Source of the DNA: Corallochytrium limacisporum
Taxonomy: Eukaryota; Opisthokonta
Direction: 5' to 3'
Assembly (NCBI GenBank): GCA_002811645.1
Contig: PDIP01000009.1
Span: 134,150-197,204 of the forward strand
DNA: 63,055 nt
Position 1 is the stretch's first letter. Each line of letters begins with the position of its first letter. The position numbers and the translations under genes were made by a program. Shown piece after piece: positions 10,767 to 21,159 of this stretch. Under the pieces are notes generated by a model, which was not told the DNA's origin, searched no databases, and worked only from the letters and a program-made list of their open reading frames with translations.

Positions 10767-11210
10767 CTTTGCTGGATCACTAGCGTTCACAGTATCCACT
10801 CGTCCTTACATAATGCAAAAGTATAGACTATGATTGAAAGTCTTACCCGGCGTGAACGAATGTCAATAGACAAGTTAGTGTGTCGATAATAGTCACCAAA
10901 GTACCACTGTGCGTCCCAGACTCTTGGACCTAGTTGGGAGCCTTCCCCTTTCCTTCCTCCCGGTTAGGTGTGCCAGGAAAAGCCACAGCTGAGTGTGGAG
11001 TTTCTGTGGTTCAGGAAGCAAAACCCACCCATTGAAATGGTTCCCGCCAAAAAAAACCCAAAGAAGACCGCCCTCTCGGCTAATGATGGGGGTCACGGAG
11101 ACGTCGACTAGCTGACACATATCGCAAGACCCAGAGGAAAACACATGTAAACCAAGGAGTTTAAGAAATGATCAAGTTGACATACATATGTATTTGGCCT
11201 TTTTTCACAG
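10767..11210. other. Intergenic, no gene seen
   Basis: This holds the upstream region of the coiled-coil gene and the downstream region of the nucleotide-sugar transporter gene. No repeat or RNA signature was recognised. Confidence 0.4.
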
Positions 11211-12200
11211 CTACTCTTCTTCCTGCTGGCCATTCGTAAGATTGTCCAACCTGACATATCCCGGCAGATTCTCAGGTGCTTCCTTCCTGAGCGGGGCCTG
11301 GCGATATAGGGTTCCAGCAAGGACGCAGACAATGAGAGCAAAGATCCCAGTTCCGTTGGCATGCTGGTCCCAGATAGTAACATTGATGAGAATAGTTGCC
11401 AGCTTGCACAACACACCAACCAGAGTGAAAGACGTGGCACTAACCATTGCTCTCAAGTTGAATCCTGCATAGCTCATCCCAACTCCGGCAAGCATGGCAA
11501 GACCTAGAGCGATAATAGTCATTTGATCAAACTCAACCTCTGCGAGCTTCTGAAACTCGTTCATAACGACGCCAAAGAGGAAAACAGGAGGAATACTCAA
11601 TAGGTTGTTGTAGTACACCCGGCCCCAAGTCGTCATTTCCACAGTGTTCATCACGTGCTTAACATAGAGCATTTCGAACACGATGATCCCCAAGTACAAT
11701 ACTGCCCAACTGTAGGCAGTGACTTCAAAGCCGTCATCAGTCATGACATAGATGGAGGCACCGATCACAATGGCCGCCATTGCACCAAAGCTCTGATAAG
11801 AAGGCAGCTCTCGGTTCAAGAAGAAGTAATCGCCCACACTTACCGCCAGCGGTGTCAGACTGCGGAAAACGATGACAGTCTCAACATTAGCATATTCTAA
11901 TGTTTTCACATTGGTGTACAGAGCAACCGCAAAAACCAAAGCAATGGGTATAAAACTCTTTACCTTCTGCTCCTCAAGTGCATCCACCTTGAGTCCGTTT
12001 GTTCTCTGCAGGATCTTCACTACAACGGCGCTGGCAACTAGCTGGGTTATGATCACGAACGATGATGATTTCGCATGGAAAACAGCTAGTTTGTTTAAAA
12101 CCAGCAACGTAGACGAACAGAATGCATAGAATGCGATGGCAGACGCGACTATCGTGCGGTCCGATTCTTGTCCTTGCTGAGCTGGAATTGACACTGCCAT
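11211..12200 (-). CDS. Nucleotide-sugar transporter, SLC35 / GDP-sugar (GONST/VRG4-like)
   Basis: A multi-pass membrane protein of 329 residues with about ten hydrophobic segments, the size and layout of SLC35 drug/metabolite-superfamily carriers. These exchange cytosolic nucleotide sugars for the nucleoside monophosphate in the Golgi or ER lumen. Supporting blocks are STLLVLNKLAVFH in TM1, the NVKTLEYANVETVIVFRSLTPL segment (TM3-4, long block quoted as its two ends NVKTLEYANV and IVFRSLTPL), SWAVLYLGIIVFEMLYVKHV, and a NLRAMVSATSFTLVGVLCK segment in the penultimate helices. These most resemble plant GONST and fungal VRG4-type GDP-mannose/GDP-sugar transporters. The exact substrate cannot be read from sequence. 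The C-terminal tail is hydrophilic and acidic (QQEEE). The ATG at 12198-12200 is the natural start. Confidence 0.85.
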   Translation of the reverse strand: MAVSIPAQQGQESDRTIVASAIAFYAFCSSTLLVLNKLAVFHAKSSSFVIITQLVASAVVVKILQRTNGLKVDALEEQKVKSFIPIALVFAVALYTNVKTLEYANVETVIVFRSLTPLAVSVGDYFFLNRELPSYQSFGAMAAIVIGASIYVMTDDGFEVTAYSWAVLYLGIIVFEMLYVKHVMNTVEMTTWGRVYYNNLLSIPPVFLFGVVMNEFQKLAEVEFDQMTIIALGLAMLAGVGMSYAGFNLRAMVSATSFTLVGVLCKLATILINVTIWDQHANGTGIFALIVCVLAGTLYRQAPLRKEAPENLPGYVRLDNLTNGQQEEE

Positions 12201-12755
12201 GTTGTCTCTGTCCCTGCTCTTGAAAATTTTGCGTCGCTAGATATTATCAGGTACAATAGAGCTGTAAATGGTTGATCATGCTCAGTGAAATAGTTTAAGG
12301 GCTGTGTTACTTATGCTGAACTGACAGAGTCATCGCAACAGACATCTTGCACTCGCCCTCCACGTTGCTATGCTCATGACGGCCGATATTCGCGACTCCC
12401 CTCTTCCGAAGAATACCACTAAGAGCAGATAGAGGGAGTGGGAAGTCCCAGGATAAATTCATAAAATTGCGTCGAAACAAAATCTGACTGTCCCCTATAT
12501 AGTGTGGGTAGGCGTATTGGGTTCGATTCAACTGCTTAAGGGTCACATACGGGTTCGTACTCGTTTCGAGAGGGTCTGTAAAAGGACAACAACAGGTTAC
12601 TTGTTTCGTTGGGGGGTCGGTGTTGATTCTATTGAAAGGGGACTTGGGGGGGGGGGGGTTGGGGGGAGAGATAATATCACCGCACATTCGTCGCAATCGG
12701 TGCCCACACTAATCCAAGAAGGTAATGTCCGTCCCCTCCCCGCGTACACACTCGT
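12201..12755. other. Intergenic with long G run
   Basis: Upstream of the transporter and downstream of prephenate dehydratase. It holds a nearly pure G tract at about 12645-12666 (14 G, two T, then 6 G) able in principle to form a G-quadruplex. No gene recognised. Confidence 0.5.
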
Positions 12756-13670
12756 TCACATTGAAAACATGCCAGTGGTGCTTGCAGGTGTGATGGTGGG
12801 GCGCAGCGCCTCATAGCATCCAAGGATCTGATACTTTTCACTAAACTCCTCTATGGACCTCAATGCATTCTGCATTCTGGGGTCCTCTACGTTGCACTCA
12901 ATGTCCATATAGTAAGTGTACTCCCAGATGTGTGTGGCGCTGCTGACGCTGCCAGCTCTTGTCGACGGCCGACTCTCCACCTTACTAATATTAAGTTCTC
13001 GCATACTGAACGATGCGAAGGCGCGGAACAAGGCACCGGGAGAATTCTTCAACCAGAGGGCAATGGTGGTCTTGGCCTTGCTGGGACTCTTAACAGGCTT
13101 CTGATCCTTAGCAATCACGACATACTTCGTGAATGACCGGGGATCATCCTCACACGCCTGCCACAAGATATCCAGGCCGTACTGCCTGGCAGCATTGGCA
13201 GATGCAACAGCGACCTGAGCAACGTTAGCATTCTCCTTGACGTATTGACAGGCGAGCGCTGTGTCGGCGAGAGAAAGGAGCCGCAACTGCGGAAACTTCT
13301 TGTTCAGGTTTACTTCGCACTGGTCAAAAACTACTGGGTGGCTATAAGCTTCCGTACGCTCATGGAGTTCAAGGCCAGGTAGGCCGCACACGCAGAGTTC
13401 ATCATGCAATGCAAGCTCTCCAACGATACGATTACCCTTTGCCAAGAAGAGATCGTACACATTTCGGAAGTTCCCGGACATACTGTTCTCGATCGGGAGC
13501 ACAGCATAGCTAAGTTCCCCACTTGCAACCTTCTCAAACAATGAGATTACAGATTCCACGCCCACAAACTGCGTTGGAATCTCGTTTCCAAAGGAATACT
13601 CATCAAAGAAGCGCTTGGCAGCATTTTCACTGAACGCGCCCACGGCACCCGCAAACCCAACTTTGACCAT
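12756..13670 (-). CDS. pheA: Prephenate (or arogenate) dehydratase with ACT domain
   Basis: Converts prephenate to phenylpyruvate (or arogenate to phenylalanine), the committed step of phenylalanine synthesis. Taking the ATG at 13668-13670, the protein has 304 residues and starts directly at MVKVGFAGAVGAFSE, the usual PDT opening, with no organelle leader. The catalytic domain spans about 1-190, with the PIENSMSG block at about 59-66. The family's TRF catalytic motif reads TKY (181-183): the Thr is kept while Arg is Lys and Phe is Tyr. The ACT domain (about 200-295) keeps both phenylalanine-binding motifs, GALF (212-215) and ESRP (232-235), so feedback control by phenylalanine is expected. 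It is a stand-alone enzyme with no chorismate mutase. An insertion in the ACT domain (STRAGSVSSATHIWEY) is typical of eukaryotic forms. It is divergent from WDR48. Confidence 0.93.
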   Translation of the reverse strand: MVKVGFAGAVGAFSENAAKRFFDEYSFGNEIPTQFVGVESVISLFEKVASGELSYAVLPIENSMSGNFRNVYDLFLAKGNRIVGELALHDELCVCGLPGLELHERTEAYSHPVVFDQCEVNLNKKFPQLRLLSLADTALACQYVKENANVAQVAVASANAARQYGLDILWQACEDDPRSFTKYVVIAKDQKPVKSPSKAKTTIALWLKNSPGALFRAFASFSMRELNISKVESRPSTRAGSVSSATHIWEYTYYMDIECNVEDPRMQNALRSIEEFSEKYQILGCYEALRPTITPASTTGMFSM

Positions 13671-14365
13671 GGTCTTGTCTTTGAAATTTCCTCCAAGCAC
13701 ATTGAATCTCTTATTCTTAGGTAAGAATTTAAAGTGAAATTATGATCATCCAGCAATTATATACCCGTATGTCCGATATTGGAGTTCAAAACAGGCTGGT
13801 GGAGTGACATTGCAATCGTTGGTACCGACCTTTGTTCACAGGGCGGGTCCCGGCCCAAGTGGGTTTGCGCAGTGTCATCTGTGCATTTGGACTGCGGACC
13901 GAAACTCAACTGGAAATGGCTCATGTAAGCTAAATGGTACATTCACTACGGACTTGCCACGGCAAAACAACACGAGTAGTATCGCTGAGAGAAAGCCACT
14001 CCTTCTTTGCTGGGGGTTTCCCTGCTGCGCCAAGTAGGTCGAGTGCGCTGGAGGTACTAAATATATGGGTCCCTCTGTTGTGCCTCTCTCAAGTGCATAC
14101 TTAATTGATGGGGGGACAGGCGCGGAGACTTACGAACTCGTAACGCTCCTGACACGGTATTTTTTGGTCCTGGCGTGACAATTGCGATGGTAGCTATTTC
14201 AAAATTGAGCAAGGCCTACAATATCGAGCAATGCTGAAATTCCTGTGAACACTAGAGAGCAGTGAATATCACTCTGTAGATTAGATTTCTCAGCGATACA
14301 GATCAGTCTTCAATGGATCATGGAGCAGACAGATAGTAGATAGATCCCATTCTTGACAGTGAGAT
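13671..14365. promoter_or_regulatory. Divergent upstream region of prephenate dehydratase and WDR48
   Basis: 695 bp between two start codons on opposite strands. No repeats or coding sequence recognised. A promoter role is inferred from position. Confidence 0.35.
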
Positions 14366-16753
14366 ATGAGCAGAAAGGTTAAGATCAAGTACACCCTCAG
14401 CAGCGGTGTACAGGAAGGACACCATTTCGGCATAAATGCGTTTGCGCTGCACGAAGACAAAAGCACCATCTTCACTGCTAGCAGAGATGCCACAGTACGT
14501 CGTTGGGGTTTGGATGCCTTCTATACTGAACGGTGCAAGCCACAGCAGGTCTACACCGGACACACTGACTGGGTTAACGATGTAGTCTGGGTGCCCAACA
14601 ATGATCTGATGTTTAGCTGTAGTAATGACTCCACGGTAAAGGTTTGGCAGAGCTCTACGGGTGCCTTACACACAACTCTCGATACCCACAGTGACTATGT
14701 TAAGAAGCTGGCGTTTGCCCAGGAGAAGAATACAGTGCTGTCAGCCTCCCTGGATCGTACCATTTTGGTGTGGGATGTGGCTGCCATGGGCGGGGAAACG
14801 ACGGGCACGGAGCCAGTGATGAGACTGAATGGACACAAGGAGAGTGTATACAGTGTCGTGGTAAACAAGGAGGGTACGTTGGCAATCAGCGGTGGCATAG
14901 AGAATAGTTTACGTATGTGGGACCTGCGCAGCGGTCAGAAGATATCCAAGCTCAAGGGACATAACGATATGGTACGTGCCATTCTCTTGGATCCCAGTGG
15001 TCGCTTCTGCTACTCTGGAAGCAGTGATCAGTCCCTAAAGGTATGGGATCTTGGGCAGCAGCGGTGCGTGTCTTCCTTTGACATCCACGACGATAGCATT
15101 TGGGCACTGAGTGCGTGCAGTAAATTTGCCAACATCTACTCCGGTGCGCGTGATGGACGTGTGATTGTGAGCGATCTGGCAGCAGAGACACATCGGCCAA
15201 TCATTCAAGCCCGTTCACACATCCTCAACATTGCTTGTGTAGAGAACGCGACGAAGATGATCATCGCCAACCCAGAAAGTACGTTACCGGTGTACGCAAT
15301 CCCCGCGGAAGAGACCGATATCAGTGACACGCCAACGGGAGCAATTAAGGGGTCAAGTGGTATCACTCAGGTGCAAATTCTTAACGACCGGCGTCATGTC
15401 ATCTCAAAGAATGCCGCGGGGCATGTCCAGCTGTGGGATCTGTGTGCGGCAGGCTTGCTTGAAGATCTTGGGGACGTTGACTTTGAGGCAGCGGTGTCGG
15501 AACGGTTCAAACCACTCAGCATCCCGACCTGGTGCTCTTTGGATATCAAGACAGGTGTCATCAATGTGATTATTGATGAGCTGCAAGCCTTCTACGCCGA
15601 GGCGTATGCCACGGACCTCGACTTTACGCGCCACAGAGATGACGAAAGAGTGAACATCGGTGCTCTGGTGCTACAGGCGCTGTTCGAACCGTTCCGTGCG
15701 ATGATTTCAAAAATTGTCTCCGTGCGACAAGGGGCACTCTCAGGTCGTGAGGTCCCCGAGGACGTCCAGAGCTTGGCACAGGACGAATCGGACACCTACG
15801 CGCCTCTGCGCGCAGTTTGCATACGGATCGCAGCTGCACGGCGATCCCGGGCAACTGGTCAGGACCATGCCTTGGTGGCAATGAGTGAGACCGACGAGAA
15901 GCAGCGTGCGGTGAATGCCCAGGCTCGAGCCTCCAATGCTGCCAACGCCCATGTTCGTGCCCAAATGTTAGCCAAACAGGCGTCTGCTAGTGCACCCCAT
16001 AATGGTGACACTGAGGGAAATGATAACGAGGGCAACAGAGAGGAAGCTAATGCAAAGAAGCCTGACGAAGCACAGCCTAACGGCGATACAAACGAGGCGG
16101 AGGCGATGAACTCTGAAGAAAAGAAGACCGACACAGCTGACGGGGAACCCATTGGAGATTCACCAAAAGAATCGCCTACGAGAACGAATCCAAGCCGTGA
16201 TCTGGCACGTGACGGTAGCACCACCCAGACTGAAGTACCTCTGGATCCCAACCGGAAGAGTACCGACGAGTACAGCATTCACACGGGCCACAACCACTTC
16301 GTCATTCCAGATGACACCCTCGTCACCATCACTGCCGGAAATATTGTACAGTACATTGGACCGAAGGCACAGCTGCGGGACCTTGAAGTGTCAAATCGGG
16401 TGGCTGAAATCCTTCCGAAATGGATCGAAGCGTGTGTCTTCCGAAACCAGATTCCGTTCATTGACGCGCCGAAGATTGCCTTTTACCTGTCCTGTATGGA
16501 TGAGGGGCTGCCGGCCCTGCCGAAGGGCAACAAACTTATCGCCAATCGTTCGCTGCAGGTACGTAAGGTCTTAGAGTACGTCTCCAGTAAGATTTCTACC
16601 GATGAGAAGCGATACGGGCCTGAGGACATCACTATAGCATGCAACGATCACGATGTCACGGCTGATTTAACACTGGGTGCAATCAAATTACACATGTGGC
16701 GCGGTACAAGTGACGAGCTTACCCTTCAGTATAGGGGTAAGACCACAGCGTAG
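14366..16753 (+). CDS. WDR48: WD40 deubiquitinase activator WDR48/UAF1
   Basis: Activates USP1, USP12 and USP46-type deubiquitinases (Bun107/Duf1 in fungi) and so acts in ubiquitin removal from FANCD2/PCNA and in endosomal traffic. The 795-residue protein opens with WD40 repeats at about 20-330, with family-specific blades HTDWVNDVVWVP, DSTVKVWQS, LDRTILVWDVAAM, LKGHNDMVRAILLDP and SGSSDQSLKVWDLGQQRCV. A final blade is GHVQLWDLC. The DUF3337 region begins with LEDLGDVDFEAAVSERF and SIPTWCSLDIKTGVI, as in human WDR48, and continues at about 630-795 with SUMO-like-domain segments. A low-complexity insert of about 110 residues (Ala/Asn/Glu/Asp-rich, about 510-620) separates these parts and accounts for the extra length over human (677). 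It has no introns. Confidence 0.95.
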   Translation: MSRKVKIKYTLSSGVQEGHHFGINAFALHEDKSTIFTASRDATVRRWGLDAFYTERCKPQQVYTGHTDWVNDVVWVPNNDLMFSCSNDSTVKVWQSSTGALHTTLDTHSDYVKKLAFAQEKNTVLSASLDRTILVWDVAAMGGETTGTEPVMRLNGHKESVYSVVVNKEGTLAISGGIENSLRMWDLRSGQKISKLKGHNDMVRAILLDPSGRFCYSGSSDQSLKVWDLGQQRCVSSFDIHDDSIWALSACSKFANIYSGARDGRVIVSDLAAETHRPIIQARSHILNIACVENATKMIIANPESTLPVYAIPAEETDISDTPTGAIKGSSGITQVQILNDRRHVISKNAAGHVQLWDLCAAGLLEDLGDVDFEAAVSERFKPLSIPTWCSLDIKTGVINVIIDELQAFYAEAYATDLDFTRHRDDERVNIGALVLQALFEPFRAMISKIVSVRQGALSGREVPEDVQSLAQDESDTYAPLRAVCIRIAAARRSRATGQDHALVAMSETDEKQRAVNAQARASNAANAHVRAQMLAKQASASAPHNGDTEGNDNEGNREEANAKKPDEAQPNGDTNEAEAMNSEEKKTDTADGEPIGDSPKESPTRTNPSRDLARDGSTTQTEVPLDPNRKSTDEYSIHTGHNHFVIPDDTLVTITAGNIVQYIGPKAQLRDLEVSNRVAEILPKWIEACVFRNQIPFIDAPKIAFYLSCMDEGLPALPKGNKLIANRSLQVRKVLEYVSSKISTDEKRYGPEDITIACNDHDVTADLTLGAIKLHMWRGTSDELTLQYRGKTTA

Positions 16754-16777
16754 ATATTGCAAGCACGGAACTTCCGC

Positions 16778-16783
16778 AATAAA
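16778..16783 (+). terminator. AATAAA polyadenylation signal of WDR48
   Basis: A canonical AATAAA lies 25 bases past the WDR48 stop codon. The position fits a short 3' UTR. Canonical signals are not obvious after several other genes in the window. Confidence 0.5.
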
Positions 16784-17076
16784 GTATCCCCTTTGTCCTT
16801 GAATGTGTAAGTCAGCAGGCGCGCAAGTCTGTACGATATATGATAATTCTGCGATGAAGTGGTCTCTTAACGCCGCTAGTACCGGTGAGCAGTCTCCGAC
16901 ATGCCCACACTCGTCTGGGCGCACAGGGCGCCCCCAGTTTCCAGCAAAAGTCCGGCACCGGTGGGTGAGTTGGGGGAAAAGGGGCGGGGGAACTCTCCCG
17001 AGCAACCGTCCGGACGCCCCAAGGGAACACACCCTTCACTAGCAGCAGGAACAGCAGGAACAAACAACACACGACC

Positions 17077-17235
17077 ATGACCGAAGAGACCCGGGCTCTG
17101 GTCCTAGCTTACTGCAACGCCACCTACTCTTCTCCGGACGAGTCGAGCACCGAGCCTTCTGGATTTGGCATTGACCCCTCAACCACGCTCATTGAGGATG
17201 TGATGCTTGAGACGGACGAGTTTGAATCACAATGA
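17077..17235 (+). CDS. Hypothetical 52-residue ORF
   Basis: ATG at 17077 to TGA at 17233-17235, read directly from the sequence. The product starts MTEETRALVLAYCNATYSSP and ends with an acidic, Thr/Ser-rich tail (DVMLETDEFESQ). Its acidic composition and GC-rich third positions resemble real exons in the window, but no domain is recognised. It could be an upstream ORF, a first exon or chance. It lies on the RPS3A strand, 767 bp upstream. Confidence 0.2.
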   Translation: MTEETRALVLAYCNATYSSPDESSTEPSGFGIDPSTTLIEDVMLETDEFESQ

Positions 17236-17865
17236 ATCACAACTTTCACCAGACTCTACGTCTGTCCGGATGCTTGAGATGACGCTGCATAGCATTACCG
17301 ACAATCCACACTTTCGTTTGGACATGCTCTGAAACTTGGAGGCGGTGCTGCCACAGGCAAATTCATAGTTACGTGTGCCCCTGGAGAGAAGACAGCCAAA
17401 TTCCAAAGAAGTTTGTGTAAGGTATATTAAACGTGTATCCCCTCCCCCGGGGGGGGGGGAAGGTCCCGGCGGGCGGGAAAAACACACACATTTCAGAAAC
17501 ACACACAAATATGAACGACCAAAAATTGGAGTAAACTTTCGTTTTCTAGTGATTTTGGATGGGGGGGGGGAAGGGGGGCTCTTCTTGTCAATTTAGCCTC
17601 CATTTCACGGTGGCCTGGGCGGTCATATTGAATGTACCAAAGTTGGTTGGCACAGACAGTACTCTATACATTCTGAACTGGCACCCGCGCCCTTCCCATG
17701 GCTAGAGTACTGGAAATGTAGAACTGGTGGTGTCCTTCCATGTACAAACGTAGGAAAGCCAGGTTCAACACAGCTGAGTAGACGGCCAAGTGGCCGCAGT
17801 ACTCAGGCACTTCGCCCTTCATATTCCTTGCACTGTGGGCATAGTCGCATGTGATATACAGAGCT

Positions 17866-17880
17866 TATAAAATTATAAAT
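17866..17880 (+). promoter_or_regulatory. TATA-like element upstream of RPS3A
   Basis: TATAAAATTATAAAT lies 122 bases before the RPS3A start codon. Its position and sequence fit a TATA box for a highly expressed gene. The transcription start is not known. Confidence 0.3.
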
Positions 17881-18002
17881 ACAATGATCAACCACTCAAG
17901 CTATTTGGATCAAGCACGGGTATATGAGACACAGCTGGCAAACGAGCAAGTTTACTGCTACCGGTTTATTTTTTAGTAGATTGGATAAATAAATCAGCAA
18001 GC

Positions 18003-18782
18003 ATGGCTGTTGGCAAGAACAAGCGCCTGTCGCGTGGTAAGAAGGGACAGAAGAAGAAGATTATCGATCCCTTCACCCGCAAAGACTGGTACAACATTAA
18101 GGCCCCGGGTCTGTTCTCCGTGCGCGATGTGGGTAAGACTCTTGTGAACCGCACCCAGGGTACCAAGATCGCCTCTGAGGCTCTGAAGGGTCGCGTCTTC
18201 GAGGTTAGCTTAGCCGATCTGAACAAGGATGAGGATCAGAACTACCGCAAGATGCGCCTGGTCTGTGAGGAAGTGCAGGGACGCAACATCCTCACTAACT
18301 TCCACGGTATGGACTTCACCACTGATAAGCTCCGCTCTCTGGTCAAGAAGTGGCAGACTCTCATCGAGGCCCACGCTGACGTGAAGACCCTCGACGGATA
18401 TGTTCTGCGTATGTTCTGCATCGGTTTTACCAAGCGCCGCCCCATGCAGGTGCGCAAGACCTCTTATGCTCAGAGCAGTCAGATTCGTGAGATCCGCCGC
18501 ATCATGGTTGAGCACATGACTCGCGAGTCCACCGTCTGTGACCTTAAGGATCTGGTCAAGAAGTTCATCCCCGAACAGATTGGCAAGGACATTGAAAAGC
18601 AGTGTGAGTCTGTCTACCCTCTGCAGAACGTGTTCATCCGCAAGGTCAAGATCCTGAAGAAGCCTAAGTTCGATGTTACCAAGCTCATGGAACTCCACGG
18701 TGGAGACCTCGGCGGCGAGGACCTCGGCACTGGTGTGCCCCGCGGTGACTTTGTTGAGCCCGCCCCCCAGGAGTCTGTCTAA
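18003..18782 (+). CDS. RPS3A: 40S ribosomal protein S3a (eS1)
   Basis: A structural protein of the small cytosolic ribosomal subunit (eS1), at the platform near the mRNA exit. The 259 residues match the family's usual about 260. The N-terminus [19 protein letters not shown] is the typical basic leader. It is followed by [20 protein letters not shown], the [19 protein letters not shown] block and a [13 protein letters not shown] motif near the C-terminus. Codon use is far more biased than in neighbouring genes (many C-ending codons such as CGC, AAC and ATC, and AAG for lysine), as expected for very high expression. It has no intron. It converges on the Rab14 gene. Confidence 0.98.
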   Translation: MAVGKNKRLSRGKKGQKKKIIDPFTRKDWYNIKAPGLFSVRDVGKTLVNRTQGTKIASEALKGRVFEVSLADLNKDEDQNYRKMRLVCEEVQGRNILTNFHGMDFTTDKLRSLVKKWQTLIEAHADVKTLDGYVLRMFCIGFTKRRPMQVRKTSYAQSSQIREIRRIMVEHMTRESTVCDLKDLVKKFIPEQIGKDIEKQCESVYPLQNVFIRKVKILKKPKFDVTKLMELHGGDLGGEDLGTGVPRGDFVEPAPQESV

Positions 18783-19414
18783 ATGTTTATGACACGACTG
18801 CCTAAATTGTGGTTAACATAACAACAACTTCATATTTAATTCTCTTTCAGCATGTAACGTAATCATGTCCATAGCATAACACAAAAGCCAAACTTCACAA
18901 CAACAAAATATCGCATGGATTTAAGCATCATGGGGTCTTTCTACATGGTCTCTATGTAGAAATGCTTGTCGTGGTCTTAGCATATAGTTTCAAATCCCGC
19001 GACTATTTTGCCAGCTTTGAGCATAATTCTCCTTTTATATTAAACAGAAAGTTCATCGTTTCTATACAGCAGTCTTGTCAGAGCATAGTTGGGCACCCCA
19101 TGGTGCCAATGTAATGCGGTTGTTTGGGAAGGGTAGATAGACTTTAATCTGTGTACACGTCAATGGTCCCAGAGTTTCGGCTTGCTGGTGGGCGGATCCT
19201 TCCAGTGACACATCAATGCAGCTTTGTCAGTGGCACTCTTTTGAGTCCCACAGACTTTTCACGCACGTAGCCAACTGATTGTGGCTCATCTATGCCCCAG
19301 CGTCTTTTTGTGGACTGGTTTTGTCGTCCACCATGGTCCCCCATGCGCATAGCAGAATGCCATTTCTTTCATGAGGCTCAAGAATGATTCTTTGGTTACA
19401 CTCAATATTGGTTC
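18783..19414. other. Convergent 3' region between RPS3A and Rab14
   Basis: 632 bp between two stop codons on opposite strands; AT-rich near RPS3A. No coding frame or RNA gene is supported. Confidence 0.4.

Positions 19415-21159
<1,745 letters not shown>

Larger units (their letters stand above)
16754..18002. other. Intergenic between WDR48 and RPS3A
   Basis: Holds the WDR48 3' end, a 52-codon ORF listed separately, a C-run/G-run palindrome near 17443-17459 followed by GGTCCCGG, another G run at about 17560-17573, and the RPS3A promoter. Confidence 0.5.

Noticed and set aside
12529-12540. GGGTTCGATTCA as a tRNA B box
   Set aside because: No pairing T stem and no A box upstream at tRNA distance.
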